Assembly (NCBI GenBank): GCA_949715645.1
Contig: OX454525.1
Location: forward strand, 294,644,552 to 294,708,551
Length of the DNA stretch: 64,000 nt
Source: Portevinia maculata
Taxonomy: Eukaryota; Arthropoda; Insecta; Diptera; Syrphidae
Direction of reading: 5' to 3'
Below the pieces are notes generated by a model. That model saw only the letters and a list, made by a program, of their open reading frames with translations. It was not told where the DNA came from and made no database searches. A program made the translations under genes and the position numbers. Positions 10,444 to 21,250 of this stretch are shown here, in pieces (within the stretch, counting starts at the first letter, position 1; every line of letters begins with the position of its first letter).

Positions 10444-12105
10444 TTGCTCTTAGTCTTTCCAATCCCGAGATATCGAACATCGACTTTGTCCCATATCCAC
10501 CAAAATCAACAGTTTGTAGTATTGTTTTGTGCCATAAAATGGAAAATGCAGCACTTGGTCCTGCTTCCGAAAGGAAAGAAGCCCCCAGGAGAACCATCGT
10601 CCTACCGCCCTATATGCCTACTGGACACCATGGGAAAATTCTTCGAGAAGATAATCTATAATAGACTTCTCGCAGTGGCTGAAGAGAAAGGAGCCCTCTC
10701 AGACCGACAGTTTGGCTTCAGAAGAGCGCGTTCTACGGTTGATGCTATAAGAGCGTTGGTCCACATAGCTGAAAGTGCCATAGAAGGAGTAAGATGGCTC
10801 AAAGGAGTATTGTGCCGTAGTTACGCTGGACGTCAAAAACGCCTTCAATTCCGCGAACTGGTCATTAATAAGAAGATCTCTCGCCAGAATGAATACACCA
10901 TATTACTTGCTGAGGATAGTGACGGACTACTTTAACAACAGGAAGTTAAGGTATTATACCGACGAAGGAGTTAAATACTACAAGGTTACCGCGGACGTCC
11001 CACAGGGATCCGTATTGGGGCCGCTTCTGTGGAACATTATGTATGACGGAGTTCTACGATTAATGCTACCTCGCGGAGTATCGATAATTGGATTTGCCGA
11101 CGACATTGCCATCGTGACAGTAGCTAAACAGATCCCTGAAGTGGAATCAGATACAAATGAAGCAATTTCCAGGATAAAACACTGGCTAGTATCCGCCGGA
11201 CTAGAACCAGCCATCCATAAAACGGAAGCTGTCCTTATAACAAGTCGAAAAACCATTGAATTCGCCAATTTCCAGGTGAGTCATGTTAGACAACAGACTG
11301 CAGTTCAAGACGCACGTGGAGTATATTACAACGAAAGCATCGCAAGAACATTGAGCTCTCTCACGCATACTACCTAACATCGGTGGACCTGGATACGCTA
11401 GCAGGAACGTTTTATCAAAAGTAATCAGTTCAGTCCTTCTTTACTCCGCCCCGGTTTGGGCGGGGGCACTGGCGACGAAAGAAACAAGAAGGAAACTATC
11501 ACCTTCAAGTGCTATATGGCAAACCAGGTGGAACACCACTGCAAAAGGCAGATGGACATACAAGCTGATCCCGTCAATCGAGACCTGGACAAAGAGAGCA
11601 CATGGAAACAGCAACTACTACCTTACGCAGTTCCTGACTGGCCACGGCGGCTACCGCAAATACCTACATCGATTTGGACACGATAGCTCGCCATTTTGCC
11701 CAGATTGTCCAGACCAGGAGGAAGACACGGAGCACGCAGTTTTTCATTGTAGGCGATTCGTATCATGGAGAACGAATCTGCCCAATCCATCTTTCGTAAT
11801 AGACCATATGTTGCAGTCGGAGGACAATTGGACGACAGTTTGTAATCTGGTAACAACTATCCAAAATGAACTGCGGAGAGTAGAAAGGCTAAGTAGAGCA
11901 TAGAACCAGCAGAGGCGTCAGAAGCAACTGACACAAGACAAGACGCATAGCATGAATTGCTAATCAGCCCCGCGAAGTAATACCTAACGGCAGTCCCGCG
12001 GGGAGAGTGGTTGACGTCTGCTGGGTGTGGATTAGTACGTAGGCGCTTTCCTGGCTTCGATTATTCGGGTTTGCGAATCGTGCATGCCATCTTTTGAAGA
12101 TTCCA
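10444..12105 (+). mobile_element. R1-like LINE, 5'-truncated, frameshifted
   Basis: Reverse transcriptase pieces occur in order. 10570-10800 reads LPKGKKPPGEPSSYRPICLL and LSDRQFGFRRARSTVDAIRA. 10889-11260 reads LLRIVTDYFNNRKLRYYTDE, VPQGSVLGPLLWNIMYDGVL and GFADDIAIVTVAKQ. 11390-11480 reads VLSKVISSVLLYSAPVWAGA, followed by a C-terminal zinc motif near 11700-11750 (FCPDCPDQEEDTEHAVFHC). The stop is near 11900 and a GC-rich 3' UTR runs to about 12105. Motif A is lost in a scrambled stretch near 10800-10870, and several frameshifts are present. The pattern is that of the R1 clade. The element is not in 28S rDNA, so it is either a relative without site preference or a stray copy. Confidence 0.85.
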
Positions 12106-12122
12106 TTGGCACAGCAAAGAAA

Positions 12123-13025
12123 AACATAGGGACGGGCTACAGTCCGCTTGGGCGAACTGTTGGATACCCTATTCTTATTCCTATCCCTCATAAGTGGGCG
12201 TGACAAAAGTCTAAGTATGTTTGAATTGTTAAGAACGCTCTACATATTTTGTTATATAACATTTAAAGGATTTTATCAAAAAAAACGCTCCCTAGCTCAA
12301 ACTTAGGTGTTTCAATAAAATTGTTTTATTTAATTGTAGGCGTGTCAGTAGGCGGATTAAAAAAAAACACATGAGAATAAAGGGCCCCTAGAGAGTATAT
12401 ATTATAAATTTCAGCTCCCTAGCTCAAACTTTGAATTTAAAAAAAAAAAAAAAAAAAAAAATTGTGGGCGTGTCAGTGGGCGGATTTTAAAAATATTTAC
12501 ACATGAGCATAAAGGGCCCATAGAGAGTATATATTATAAATTTCAGCTCCCTAGCTCAAACTTTGGCTTTTCAAAAATTAATATACCCTTAGAATAGGTT
12601 ATAAAAAAATTGTTTTATTTATTTGTGGGCGTGTCAGTTGGCGGATTTTGAAAATTTTTTATCCCGAGCAGTTTTAGGAGTCATAGATCATATATACAAA
12701 ATTTCAGCTTTCTAGCTCAAAATTCGATTTTTTCCAAAATTTTGTTTTTTTTGAGTTTGTGGGCGTGTCTGTGGGCGGATTTCAAAAATTCGTAAACTTG
12801 ATTATTTCGGGACCCTAGAGAGTATATGGTTAAAATTTCAGCTCTCTAGGTCCAGTTTAAAGGCCTAATTTTTGGCTACAGACGGACGGACGGACATGGC
12901 TAGATCGACATTACTATCGATGCTGATCATAAATATAGTAACTTTTAGGGGTCTACGGGCAATATTAAGGTATGTTACAAACTATGCGTCAAAATTAATA
13001 TACCCTTAGAATAGGGTATAAAAAA
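12123..13025 (+). repeat. Family D dispersed repeat, copy 1
   Basis: This is the clearest plus-strand copy. It opens with ACATAGGGACGGGCTACAGT, continues through GGGCGAACTGTTGG and ATACCCTATTCTTA (12164-12177), then has four modules of about 120-160 bp. Each module carries a form of TGTGGGCGTGTCAGTGGGCGG (12338, 12464, 12625, 12758) and a 'CAGCTCCCTAGCTCAAA' type line. A GGACGGACGG run and GATCGACATTACTATCGATG follow, and it closes with TTAGAATAGGGTAT (13006-13019). That end is the inverse of ATACCCTATTCTTA with one mismatch, giving 14-bp subterminal inverted repeats. There is no coding capacity. It is probably a non-autonomous DNA element. Other copies are at 28.37, 35.35, 37.35, 47.97 and 58.02 kb. 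Confidence 0.8.
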
Positions 13026-13262
13026 AACAGTTGGGTTTGTATTCTGGTGACCTTGAAACGTGGAGATATGTCAAAATCCGCGATTCACAAAATCGGCCGC
13101 ATTACAAGAACTTCCACTGGGAAGTTTAAAATATTAAAAATAAAAGAATAATATGGGCAGTTTTATTAATATTCATCATTGCGGAATATTAACAGAGAGA
13201 CCCTTGCAACCTCAGCTAAGTTTATGTCTTGTTCATGTTCCACAGATGAGATAAATTGTACC

Positions 13263-14057
13263 ATATTGATGCAAAAGGGCTGGTACAGACGAGGGATGCT
13301 ATTCCGGTCTTATACCATCGCTACCGCAGCGCGAGAGATAAGCGGCTCCTCCATGACGGGGACGTCGCCAATGCTCATGAGCTCCTCCGTTTTAGTACCG
13401 CAATATCGGAGAGGGATATATTCGACACGGAAAAGCAATTTGCCGAATTTTGGTGGCTTGTTGAGGGGGGAGGGGTCAACATGCCCTCCCAGGACGGTGC
13501 GTTACTCTAGGTAACATCCTCTTAGCTTATAAGTTAGATTAAGTTAGCTAGGGCGTTTTTGGGAGAGGCCGGGCTCGCCAACGTGTGGTGGTGCTTCCGG
13601 GAGTTGACTGACGCTGTAAGGCTTCAGTCGGCTCACGGCGGCGCGTGTGCACGTTGACGACTGCCAGGCGCTCGGAAAGCAATTGGGATTTTGACCACTT
13701 ATTGCGCCAGGCAACGAGTGCTCAGAATCCTAATTATAGTTAGAATACGTTAAGTAGTTTAAGTAAGTAGAATAGGTAGTTTGTAATTTGTTTTATATAA
13801 AATCTCAATAATGATACCGAGTTTTAGTAAATTTTCTCGAGGAATATATATGTAAGTTTAGTTCGTAAAATAGTTCGTAGGCCGAAAGGCAATAATTCTA
13901 AGATATAGTTAAGTTTAGAGCGTTCGCATAAGGACCAATAAATAAGAATAAGTATCCTGTTAATTTTAAGTTAGGTTTAATCATTTTTGTCTAGTATGTA
14001 AGTAGATATTTAGCAATGAATAAAAAAAAGAATTTCAAAGTCAAAAAAAAAAAAAAA
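13263..14057 (+). mobile_element. 5'-truncated copy of the 21-27 kb LINE
   Basis: 13263-13510 matches the last ~85 codons of ORF2 of the LINE at 21147-27132 (ending VEGGGVNMPSQDGALL), although an early frameshift is present. The 3' UTR follows to a poly(A) run. AGATAAATTGTACC is found at 13249-13262 and again at 14058-14071, a perfect 14-bp target-site duplication. This is a typical dead-on-arrival insertion by target-primed reverse transcription. High similarity to the longer copy points to recent activity of the family. Confidence 0.93.
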
Positions 14058-14266
14058 AGATAAATTGTACCGCAAAATTAAACTCACCACACAATCTTTC
14101 CATATTCGACAATCTGACAGGATAAATAAAATTCAACGGTGGCTAAGTTCACTTTTATTGATTCACATATATTCGCCGATATTAAATTCTGAGAGAGGAT
14201 TAGGCTCCGCCCTTTTAGGGGAGTAGAGGACGGAGGTAGTAAGAGTGGACTGTCAAGTATAGGTAG

Positions 14267-17200
14267 CAGTGGCGTGGCGTGGATAATTTTAAAAGGGAAG
14301 ACGTTGAAAAATTTAGTCACCTATAAAAATGAAAATCTTTAAAACCTGAAATAAAATAATTTTTAATGGGGATATTGTATCTACATAATATGCATTCCAC
14401 ATTGACTTAGCAAAAATATTCTAGCCACATTTTTTATACTTCAAGACATTAATATTTCAATCAACAATGAGCTTAAAGCATAACAAAAGTGGCTTCAAAA
14501 GAAGCCGGTCTTGACAGACGCATGATACAATAACTTAAAAAAATTCAGCATAATGTGGATAGTAATTTTAAAATAAGAAAATTCAGAAGAATTATATGGA
14601 TAATTCTTTATATTTTTTAAAATATAAAAACGATACAAATAATAATGTCAGCAATAAAAATAAATCAAAATTAAAAACAGCTAAAATTCACACACTTAAA
14701 AAAAAAAAAGTGAAAAGTTTTGTTAAAATATTAGTTCTTTATAATTATTTGTATTCTAATGCTATTCGACGATCTTTTTTGATAAACTCTGCCAATACCC
14801 TTTCATAGAAGTTTGGTCAATTTTTAATTTTAAGAAGAAGTCTTCTTTCTATCGATATGAGGGCTAAATCAGAGAGCCTATCCTCGCCCTGTGAGTTTCT
14901 TAAATAAGTATGAATTCTTTTTAAAGCAGAAAAAGACCTCTCAACGGAGGCGACGGAAATGGGAAGTGTTAAAAGTAAACTACTTAAGTTTAAGACTTGA
15001 GGGAACACTTCTTTCAATGCTTCACTATTCAAATGGTTGTGAAGGTCGAGAACCTCAAACTGCCGAAGTGACGACGAAGAATATAAAACATTAAGTTCAT
15101 TTTTTAATGCCGTGAAGTCAAAAATTCTAGGAAAAAACTTAATTAGGGAAGATATTTTTACATCTGGACTGGAACGAGAAAAAGTGTCATACTTCAAATT
15201 ATTTAGTAAATCCAAAAATGTAAGATTACTAAATGATTTATATCTGGCATTTATTTGGCTAACTATATTGTCTTCAATTTCAACAAAAAGGCGCTTATAA
15301 TTCGTCTTCAAATCGAAGTCAAGCAACCTGCGTTTACGTGGAGGTTCGATGCAATCATTTACGCTGTCATAAATAACTTCAAACATATTTAAAAAGTCAG
15401 AGCTTATCCATGACTCAAAACGTTCGATTTCTTGCTTGGCATAACTAACGTCTGTTTGTTTTTTTTGAATTAAATTAAATAATACATCGGTCTTTGCAAA
15501 TATTTCAGAAAGGGTATGAAGCAAAAAACAGAATTCCTTGCTCTCTAATTTATTTAATAAACTTTCTGCCATCGAAAGTGTGTCAGTATCCCATTCCCTA
15601 GAGTCATTAATTATTTTACTAAAAGTTTCAATTATATCTATTCTACAGTTAAAAATTACGTTTATTATTCTTGAATGATAATGCCATCGAGTTTCCGATA
15701 CTCCTGGCATGCGTCGATTGGAAATTTGTTTTAAAAGATTGGACCGCTTTGTGGATTTATTAAAAAATCGAACGATGCTATTAGTATAGCCAAAAAATAG
15801 TTTAAGTTCTGCTATGTTTTCTAGAGATCGGGATAGTACTAAATTTAAAACATGTGCATAACAAGGAATAAAATTTGCCATCGGGCATTCATCAAGGACC
15901 TTCTTTTGAACACCACCCCCCTCGCCGGACATAACTGCGGCACCATCGTAGGATTGTCCTATTAACTTTTCCTTGCAGTCGTATGTTTCAAGAATTTTAA
16001 ATATATGATTGGATAACTCATTTGCATTACGACTTGCGCTAACGTCAAAAAATCCAAGAAATCTTTCTTGTATACCATCCTCTGACAAGTACCGAAATAT
16101 GGCACTCAGTTGTTCCCTATGACTCAAATCTGGTGTTTCGTCGATCATAATCGACACGAACCGAGCATCCTTGATTTCCGTTTTAATTTCGGATTTAATA
16201 ACCGCCGCGATACTATGTATCAAATCGTTTTGAATATCGTTGGATAAACCTGAAAAAATTGGATTGTGTGTACTTGAATACTGCTCTAAATGGGATTCCA
16301 ATAAAGTGTCATATTTAGATAAAAAATAAACCGCTTCGACATAATTGCCACGATTATCTGAACTAGACCTTTCATCATGACCGCGAAATGCTAACTCCTG
16401 TCTGCCTAATAAAATGACCGTGTCAATAAAACGTTCCATTAGTTTCCGATTTTTATCTACTTTTTTATTATGAACAACGAAAGAATTTCCTAAAGAAGTT
16501 TCAATGCGATTCGTGCCGAATTCGTGTAGGGATAAACAACAACGAATATGTTTTTCTGTCTTAATATGTTTTTTCGAAGAATTAACTAAATTATTTATAT
16601 CAGTGAAACCCGTTCGGCTCCAAACACTGGCGGAGTTTGAAAAAAGAAGACAAGGAAAACAAAACATTTTATTAAGCTTGCAACTCCCAGTTAGCCACTT
16701 ATATTTTTGGTATAAGGAAACATTAAAATGTGTCACAAAACCATCTCTCCTTTGGTAATTAATATTTATAAAAGGCATAGAGCGCCCTACGTCTATAACT
16801 TTTTTTTTATCAAGAAAAGATAGCTTACTAAAACTATTTGAATCCTCCAGGAGGAAATCAGTTAAACAGCAATCTACACTAATCAAAGACATTTCAAAAA
16901 AAAATCTAAAACTGCACTAAAATTAAGAAGCTAAAATGTTTTTATCAGTAAGTTGGTAATAAAAGAAACTAAAAAATTACACATTAACCTTCACTTTCAC
17001 TTTCACATCTAACTTTTCACTATTTTAATTTAAGATTTTATCAAATTGGCTTTACAAAACACTAGATTTTTTCAAGTTATTGCACTTGTGCAACGCAGTC
17101 TGTCAATAAATTCCAACTGATTCTAAATTAAAATTTGAATTCCTGCTTAAAAAAAAAACAAGTGTCGGTATTTTATTTGACATGAACTTCTCTTAAGCGA

Positions 17201-18061
17201 TATGCTGAATTTACTCTGCTGACAAATTGCCATAATATTCTACCATATTTTATTTCATAAGACAAAAGTATAACAATAAATTTGTAAAAACATCGAAGCA
17301 TTAACTATCACAAGAGAGAAAAATGAAAGCTCAACTTCTTACATCAACACGCATATCAATATCAACATCAAATTCAAAATCAAGAATCAACCCACAAAAC
17401 ACATTCAGATATTATGTCATAAGAAAAAAGAAATAAGTCAAAGAACACCGTGTTATTAGACACAATGTTGCAAAAAAACGAGTCAAACGTAGCACCTGCA
17501 TTCCTGCAACATGTTGATATCTTCCGATTGAAACGCAATGCTAATCGCAAAAGGGAGAATGAAATGAAACAATTCCAAGTATTCAGCGTGAGATTTGGTT
17601 TATAAGACGAAATGTAGCGTCTTTTTCTTTGAATATAAAAGCGGGTGTTGAACAAAGAGGATCGGAACCGCAATGCTTGTAGAAGAAAGGGATATAAAAC
17701 AAGTAAATAAGACGGAAAAATATTTTTTATTCTATTATAGAGAGCAGCGGTAGTTGAAAACTTTTTACTAAGAGTATTTTTGTGACTCTTCGTTGGTTTG
17801 TTGTTTGTGATTTGTGGATTGTGGAATGTGGTTGAATCTTGATTCTTGAATGAAGTATGAAGATACAGACGAGAGGTAGAATGAAAATATTAAACTTATT
17901 CGATAGCTTATGTGTGAGTGTGTGTGTAGATTTTATTTTATAATTAAAATACGGGACGGGTTTCATTTTTCATATATTTATTTGGCAGATAGTGCTTACT
18001 TTTGGTGGATTTTTAAAAGGGAAGACGGTAGGAATCGTGTTATGTGGACGGCACGCCACTG
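14267..18061 (-). mobile_element. Complete hAT DNA transposon
   Basis: 3,795 bp. The left end is CAGTGGCGTGGCGTGGATAA. The right end, read inwards on the minus strand, is CAGTGGCGTGCCGTCCACAT. The first ten bases match exactly and most of the next ten also do. The flanking 8-bp target-site duplication is perfect: ATAGGTAG at 14259-14266 and 18062-18069. An 8-bp duplication and a CAGTG-type end are hallmarks of hAT elements. Inside is one open transposase gene. TTTTAAAAGGGAAGACG lies near both ends (about 14287 and 18011) in the same, not inverted, orientation. The non-coding part 16893-18061 is AT-rich and should hold the promoter. The element looks complete and may be active. Confidence 0.95.
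14817..16892 (-). CDS. hAT transposase, ZMYM1-like type
   Basis: 691 residues, open from ATG to stop. The N-terminal ~130 residues form a TTF-type zinc-binding domain (RRDGFVTHFNVSLYQKYKWL followed by KMFCFPCLLFSNS). The central part has the DUF4371/RNase H-like fold signature of ZMYM1-like transposases: RFVSIMIDETPDLSHREQLS carries the first catalytic Asp, GQSYDGAAVMSGEGGGVQ the second, and CYAHVLNLVLSRSL follows. The C-terminus has the hAT dimerisation motif (LPISVASVERSFSALKRIHT) with the conserved RLSDLALISIERRL. The protein cuts and pastes the surrounding element. Length is normal for the group. I see no stop or frameshift. It could instead have been domesticated by the host, but intact ends and TSD argue for a mobile copy. 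Confidence 0.93.
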   Translation of the reverse strand: MSLISVDCCLTDFLLEDSNSFSKLSFLDKKKVIDVGRSMPFININYQRRDGFVTHFNVSLYQKYKWLTGSCKLNKMFCFPCLLFSNSASVWSRTGFTDINNLVNSSKKHIKTEKHIRCCLSLHEFGTNRIETSLGNSFVVHNKKVDKNRKLMERFIDTVILLGRQELAFRGHDERSSSDNRGNYVEAVYFLSKYDTLLESHLEQYSSTHNPIFSGLSNDIQNDLIHSIAAVIKSEIKTEIKDARFVSIMIDETPDLSHREQLSAIFRYLSEDGIQERFLGFFDVSASRNANELSNHIFKILETYDCKEKLIGQSYDGAAVMSGEGGGVQKKVLDECPMANFIPCYAHVLNLVLSRSLENIAELKLFFGYTNSIVRFFNKSTKRSNLLKQISNRRMPGVSETRWHYHSRIINVIFNCRIDIIETFSKIINDSREWDTDTLSMAESLLNKLESKEFCFLLHTLSEIFAKTDVLFNLIQKKQTDVSYAKQEIERFESWISSDFLNMFEVIYDSVNDCIEPPRKRRLLDFDLKTNYKRLFVEIEDNIVSQINARYKSFSNLTFLDLLNNLKYDTFSRSSPDVKISSLIKFFPRIFDFTALKNELNVLYSSSSLRQFEVLDLHNHLNSEALKEVFPQVLNLSSLLLTLPISVASVERSFSALKRIHTYLRNSQGEDRLSDLALISIERRLLLKIKN

Positions 18062-18109
18062 ATAGGTAGTCTGTGGTAGCCACAAGTGAAATGGTGAAAT
18101 AACTCACCG

Positions 18110-18604
18110 CAGTGGACAATGGCTGGCGAGCATGTTGCAGATCCAGTTTATGACGCCTTATTTGAAGTTTGCGTTGACCAAGGCATTATTTATTACATTC
18201 CTTTCCACATTGGTAAAAGCTCCTTCAATGTCTAGAAAAGCCGTTAGGCCCAATTTCACAAAATGCAGGCTTCTTTTTAACCTCTCTACTACATTGTGCC
18301 AGTTTCTACAGATTTACCCTTAATGTAAATCTACTGGGCATATAAATGTAGATATACTACCGTTGAATATCTTACCAGTCCCTCTATTATATGTATTAAG
18401 GTTGGCGAATATAATAAAATCATATAAACACTCACCTCTTATATTGGTATCGCTGCTTCCCGACTGATTGTAATAGGCGTCACAGCCATCATACTCGTCC
18501 AATTTTGGTGGCCAATCGCCTGGATTTCTCCGATATGACCCCGAAAGAGTAGTAATGGAGATAGACCTATGCCAGGCATAGTGGCTAACCACCCTCCATT
18601 TCAC
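18110..18604 (-). mobile_element. I-type LINE remnant: endonuclease and RT motif A
   Basis: Minus strand. 18604-18320 gives GSYRRNPGDWPPK, CDAYYNQSGSSDTNIRGE and CLYDFIIFANLNTYNRGTGK, matching the 'GCDANAHH..WGS..N.RGE' block of the LINE endonuclease. 18310-18110 then gives LDIEGAFTNVERNVINNAL and INWICNMLASHCP, which is RT motif A and the following helix. Everything between was deleted. Same family as the pieces at 8654-9885 and 50742-52400. It lies just outside the right end of the hAT element, which may have inserted into or beside it. Confidence 0.75.
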
Positions 18605-19560
18605 AGATGATTGCCGTTAAGTCGCCGAAACTGTAATTATTCAAAAGAAATGTCATTTTTAGGTTTTTGATTAAAATACACGCCCTAATTTTACTTTCTG
18701 CCTTGTAAAATAATATGAAGTTCCTTGTTCCCTTAATTCAGGGCTCCTGAATGAGTACGGCTGTGACGTCCCGTTTGATGATGCATTTCATCAAACAGGG
18801 CACTACTGTGGTACAGGTTTATATGCAACACTTCCATCATCGCACGGGAGTTCTTCCTCATCCTTGGTCACAGTTTTTAACATGACCCTTCCCATGCTGC
18901 AGCTTGCCATACCTTTGGATTTCTTCAGGTATAGTATGCTTTATTTTGAAATACGTTATGCGTCAAAATATGACCTTATGTCACATGGCCTTATGTCACG
19001 GCACCATTTTCTGGCACAACAACCTCAACCGATTTCAATTCAACCATTACGAAATTCTTCCAAACGACGACCACGATTGAATTTGGAAAATCATCGAAAC
19101 ACAGTGGTCCGGGATGGTGCTACATCTAAATATAGAAAAAAAAACCGTGCGAACGTCCACGTTGAAAATCATAAAAATTCATCGCAGAAAAGAGTTTGTG
19201 ATTTAATTTAATTTTTTGGCTAAGATGAATTTTTCAAGTCTGCTAAAAACGCAAATAGCACTCATACGACAAAACGTTCTGGTATCATTAAAAACGTGCT
19301 GATGTCAGATGTCATTGTCGTGTCTACACCGGTGTTGCCATCTTCAAAAACGTAAGAAGCAACATCCGTTAAATTTATAAATAAATCATACACTTACACA
19401 TATTTTAGATTGCTTTAAAAAGAATAATTCATTTACATTTGATCAAAGTAGGTACATTTAGGCACAAATAAATGTTTTAAATATTACAAAAAAAAAATAA
19501 TATGTAGGTATAGTTAGTGATCTTGTCAATACAATTTTTTTTAAGGTTTTTAGATTTAAT
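18605..19560. other. Unassigned DNA with one short hairpin
   Basis: No recognisable gene. GTTTGATGA (18773-18781) and TCATCAAAC (18788-18796) form a 9-bp perfect inverted repeat with a 6-base loop. CCC and GGG outside it extend the pairing after a one-base bulge. The stretch may include the outer part of the piggyBac element next door, but no left TTAA end was found. Confidence 0.4.
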
Positions 19561-19577
19561 TATTTTTCATGGAAATT

Positions 19578-20582
19578 TTAAAAACAGTTGTTATCTTTAT
19601 TTAAACAAAGAGCGACACCACATTTACGGCAACTTATAAAAGTTTTTGACGTGCAACTTGGAAATTTACACCTTTGTCTAACAGTGTTCCAAACTAGCAT
19701 ATGATTTATTCCGTCATGTCTTACATCCTTGCTTGGAATGGAAATAGCAGGTCCTTGTCTTTTCTTTGCAGCATGTAAAACTGTAACAGATGGACTTCCT
19801 GAAGGCCTTCCACGCTTGGTTGGGAAGCTAGAGCTCGTTCCTATATTACACAAGGATTTGGATAGTTCAATTCGGAATCTATCCATGTGCATTTTTTTCT
19901 GACCGCTGGCTTTTTTATAGAGAAGCCAAGCATTGATTACGGCTAAATCAATTATGTGATGGAAAAGGCGCATGTACCATTTTTTCGATTTCATTGAAAT
20001 TTTAGATCTTCCAATGTAGCCGTCCATTAAATCGACTCCTCCCATATGCCGATATTTTAGGATATCATATTTCGTAACGGAGAATAAATGACCTATATTT
20101 TTGGATTGTGCGTATAGATTTGTTTCTTCCACAATTTTAGATATTGCTTCGTCGTCCAAAAAATATCTAAAAAAAAACTCGTAAGGTGTCTCAAGATTTG
20201 TTACTGATGATGGTAATTAAGTTGAGCCATTAAATTTAAGTTGTTCAGCTGGAATATTTATATTTTTCTTTTTCCAGCGAAGTGATTTTTTATTCAGTTA
20301 GTAGTTTCCACTTTCATTTTCATCGGATGCATTGGATGTAGCAGCATTAGGCTCATTCTCTAATAAAGGGCATTCTATTTCCATGAAATCTTCATCTCCC
20401 AGAAGTACTCCTAGCAATTCCTCGCTAAAAACATCGCCCGCACTTGACAGAGGCTCATCTTGTTCACACTCATCGCTTTCAATGTCATCTTCACTGCCGC
20501 TAGGTATTTCTGCTAGAATTTGCAGAACTTCTTCCTCAGAAATTATTTTCCTACTACCAGAAGTCTTACAAACACCGAACAT
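19578..20582 (-). pseudogene. piggyBac transposase, catalytic core deleted
   Basis: The N-terminal part (20582-20298, about 94 residues) is acidic (SGSEDDIESDECEQDEPLS), as is common for these proteins. It is followed, with a stop and frameshifts, by INIPAEQLKFNGS-like and NLETPYEFFRYFLDDEAISK segments in 20290-20110. The protein then goes straight from NLYAQSKNIGHLFSVTKYDI to YRHMGGVDLMDGYIGRSKIS, so the middle of the DDE/DDD catalytic domain is missing. The end has MRLFHHIIDLAVINAWLLYK and a Cys-rich domain (CKFPSCTSKTFISCRKCGVA). It cannot be an active transposase. Such internally deleted copies usually move only with help from a complete relative. Confidence 0.88.
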
Positions 20583-21003
20583 CTAAAATCAAATTGTAGT
20601 ATACATTATTGCATGGTGTGCCATATATGGCACAAACAATTTTGTTCTCATTATAACTAATTACAAACTTACTGTGGAATAGTTAACTCTTTTTACTGAT
20701 TTATAATGTATTATTTTAGTTGAAAACAATTTTTAAATTCACCAAATGATAATACTAAATGTACAAGATGTACTTCACTGAATCGATTTCTACTGACAGA
20801 CTGAACCTGATGTCACCGTTACACAAAGGTGTTTTCATTTGAATATTCTAACGGGACCAAGATAAAAATGGCATCAATGTATTGATTGAATGTGCCATAT
20901 GTGGCACTCAATGCGCTTACATCCATTTTTTTGTTTGTATGGCAATATATCGGCAAGAAATCGGTTTGTGCCAGATATGGGCCGCAATGCATTTAAGGGT
21001 TAA
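19578..21003 (-). mobile_element. piggyBac-type element, internally deleted
   Basis: The transposase fragment at 19578-20582 is followed at the right by a non-coding end. Read on the minus strand this end starts TTAA (21000-21003) then CCCTTAAATGCATTGCGG, which fits piggyBac (TTAA target, CCCTT-type end). A subterminal motif recurs: GTGCCATATATGGCAC (20618-20633, a perfect palindrome), GTGCCATATGTGGCAC (20892-20907) and a weaker TGCCAGATATGGGCC (~20969). The TTAA lies in a LINE 3' UTR sequence, so the target was an older LINE fragment. The left end was not located. Confidence 0.75.
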
Positions 21004-21101
21004 GTTAAAAGCGTCCGCATAAGGATCAGTATTCCAGAGTAAGTATTCTGTTAGTTTTAAGTAAGATTTAATCATTTTTGTCTAGTTTGTAAGTTGATAT
21101 A
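21000..21101 (+). mobile_element. LINE 3' UTR fragment, left part of the nest
   Basis: AAGCGTCCGCATAAGGATCA to GTAAGTTGATATA matches the 3' UTR of the LINE at 21147-27132 (compare 26995-27095). The rest of this fragment lies at 27355-27391, beyond the inserted SINE. It is the outermost layer of the nest. Confidence 0.8.
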
Positions 21102-21146
21102 TATAACCAACGACCATACCACGTCGAGTTAATCGGTTCTCGTCAG
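21102..21146 (+). mobile_element. 5S rRNA-derived SINE, type 1, left part
   Basis: CCAACGACCATACCACG (from 21107) is the 5' end of fly 5S rRNA, followed by TCGGTTCTCGTC. The SINE is cut here by the LINE insertion and continues at 27133. Its own target-site duplication TAAGTTGATATA is at 21090-21101 and 27343-27354. Confidence 0.88.
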
Positions 21147-21250
21147 TCGTTCCGCAACTCTTATCGAGATAGGGCGGCTAGTTAGTGTTCAGCGGAAAAA
21201 AAGGAAAGTGTAACCGTGATAAGTAGCGATTTAGTGAAGAGATTTTTATT

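Noticed and set aside
10444..12105. R1 element in 28S rDNA
   Set aside because: The flanks show no rRNA sequence; it is only an R1-like remnant.
14817..16892. Host ZMYM1-like gene
   Set aside because: The frame is enclosed by matching hAT ends and an 8-bp duplication, so it is the element's own transposase.
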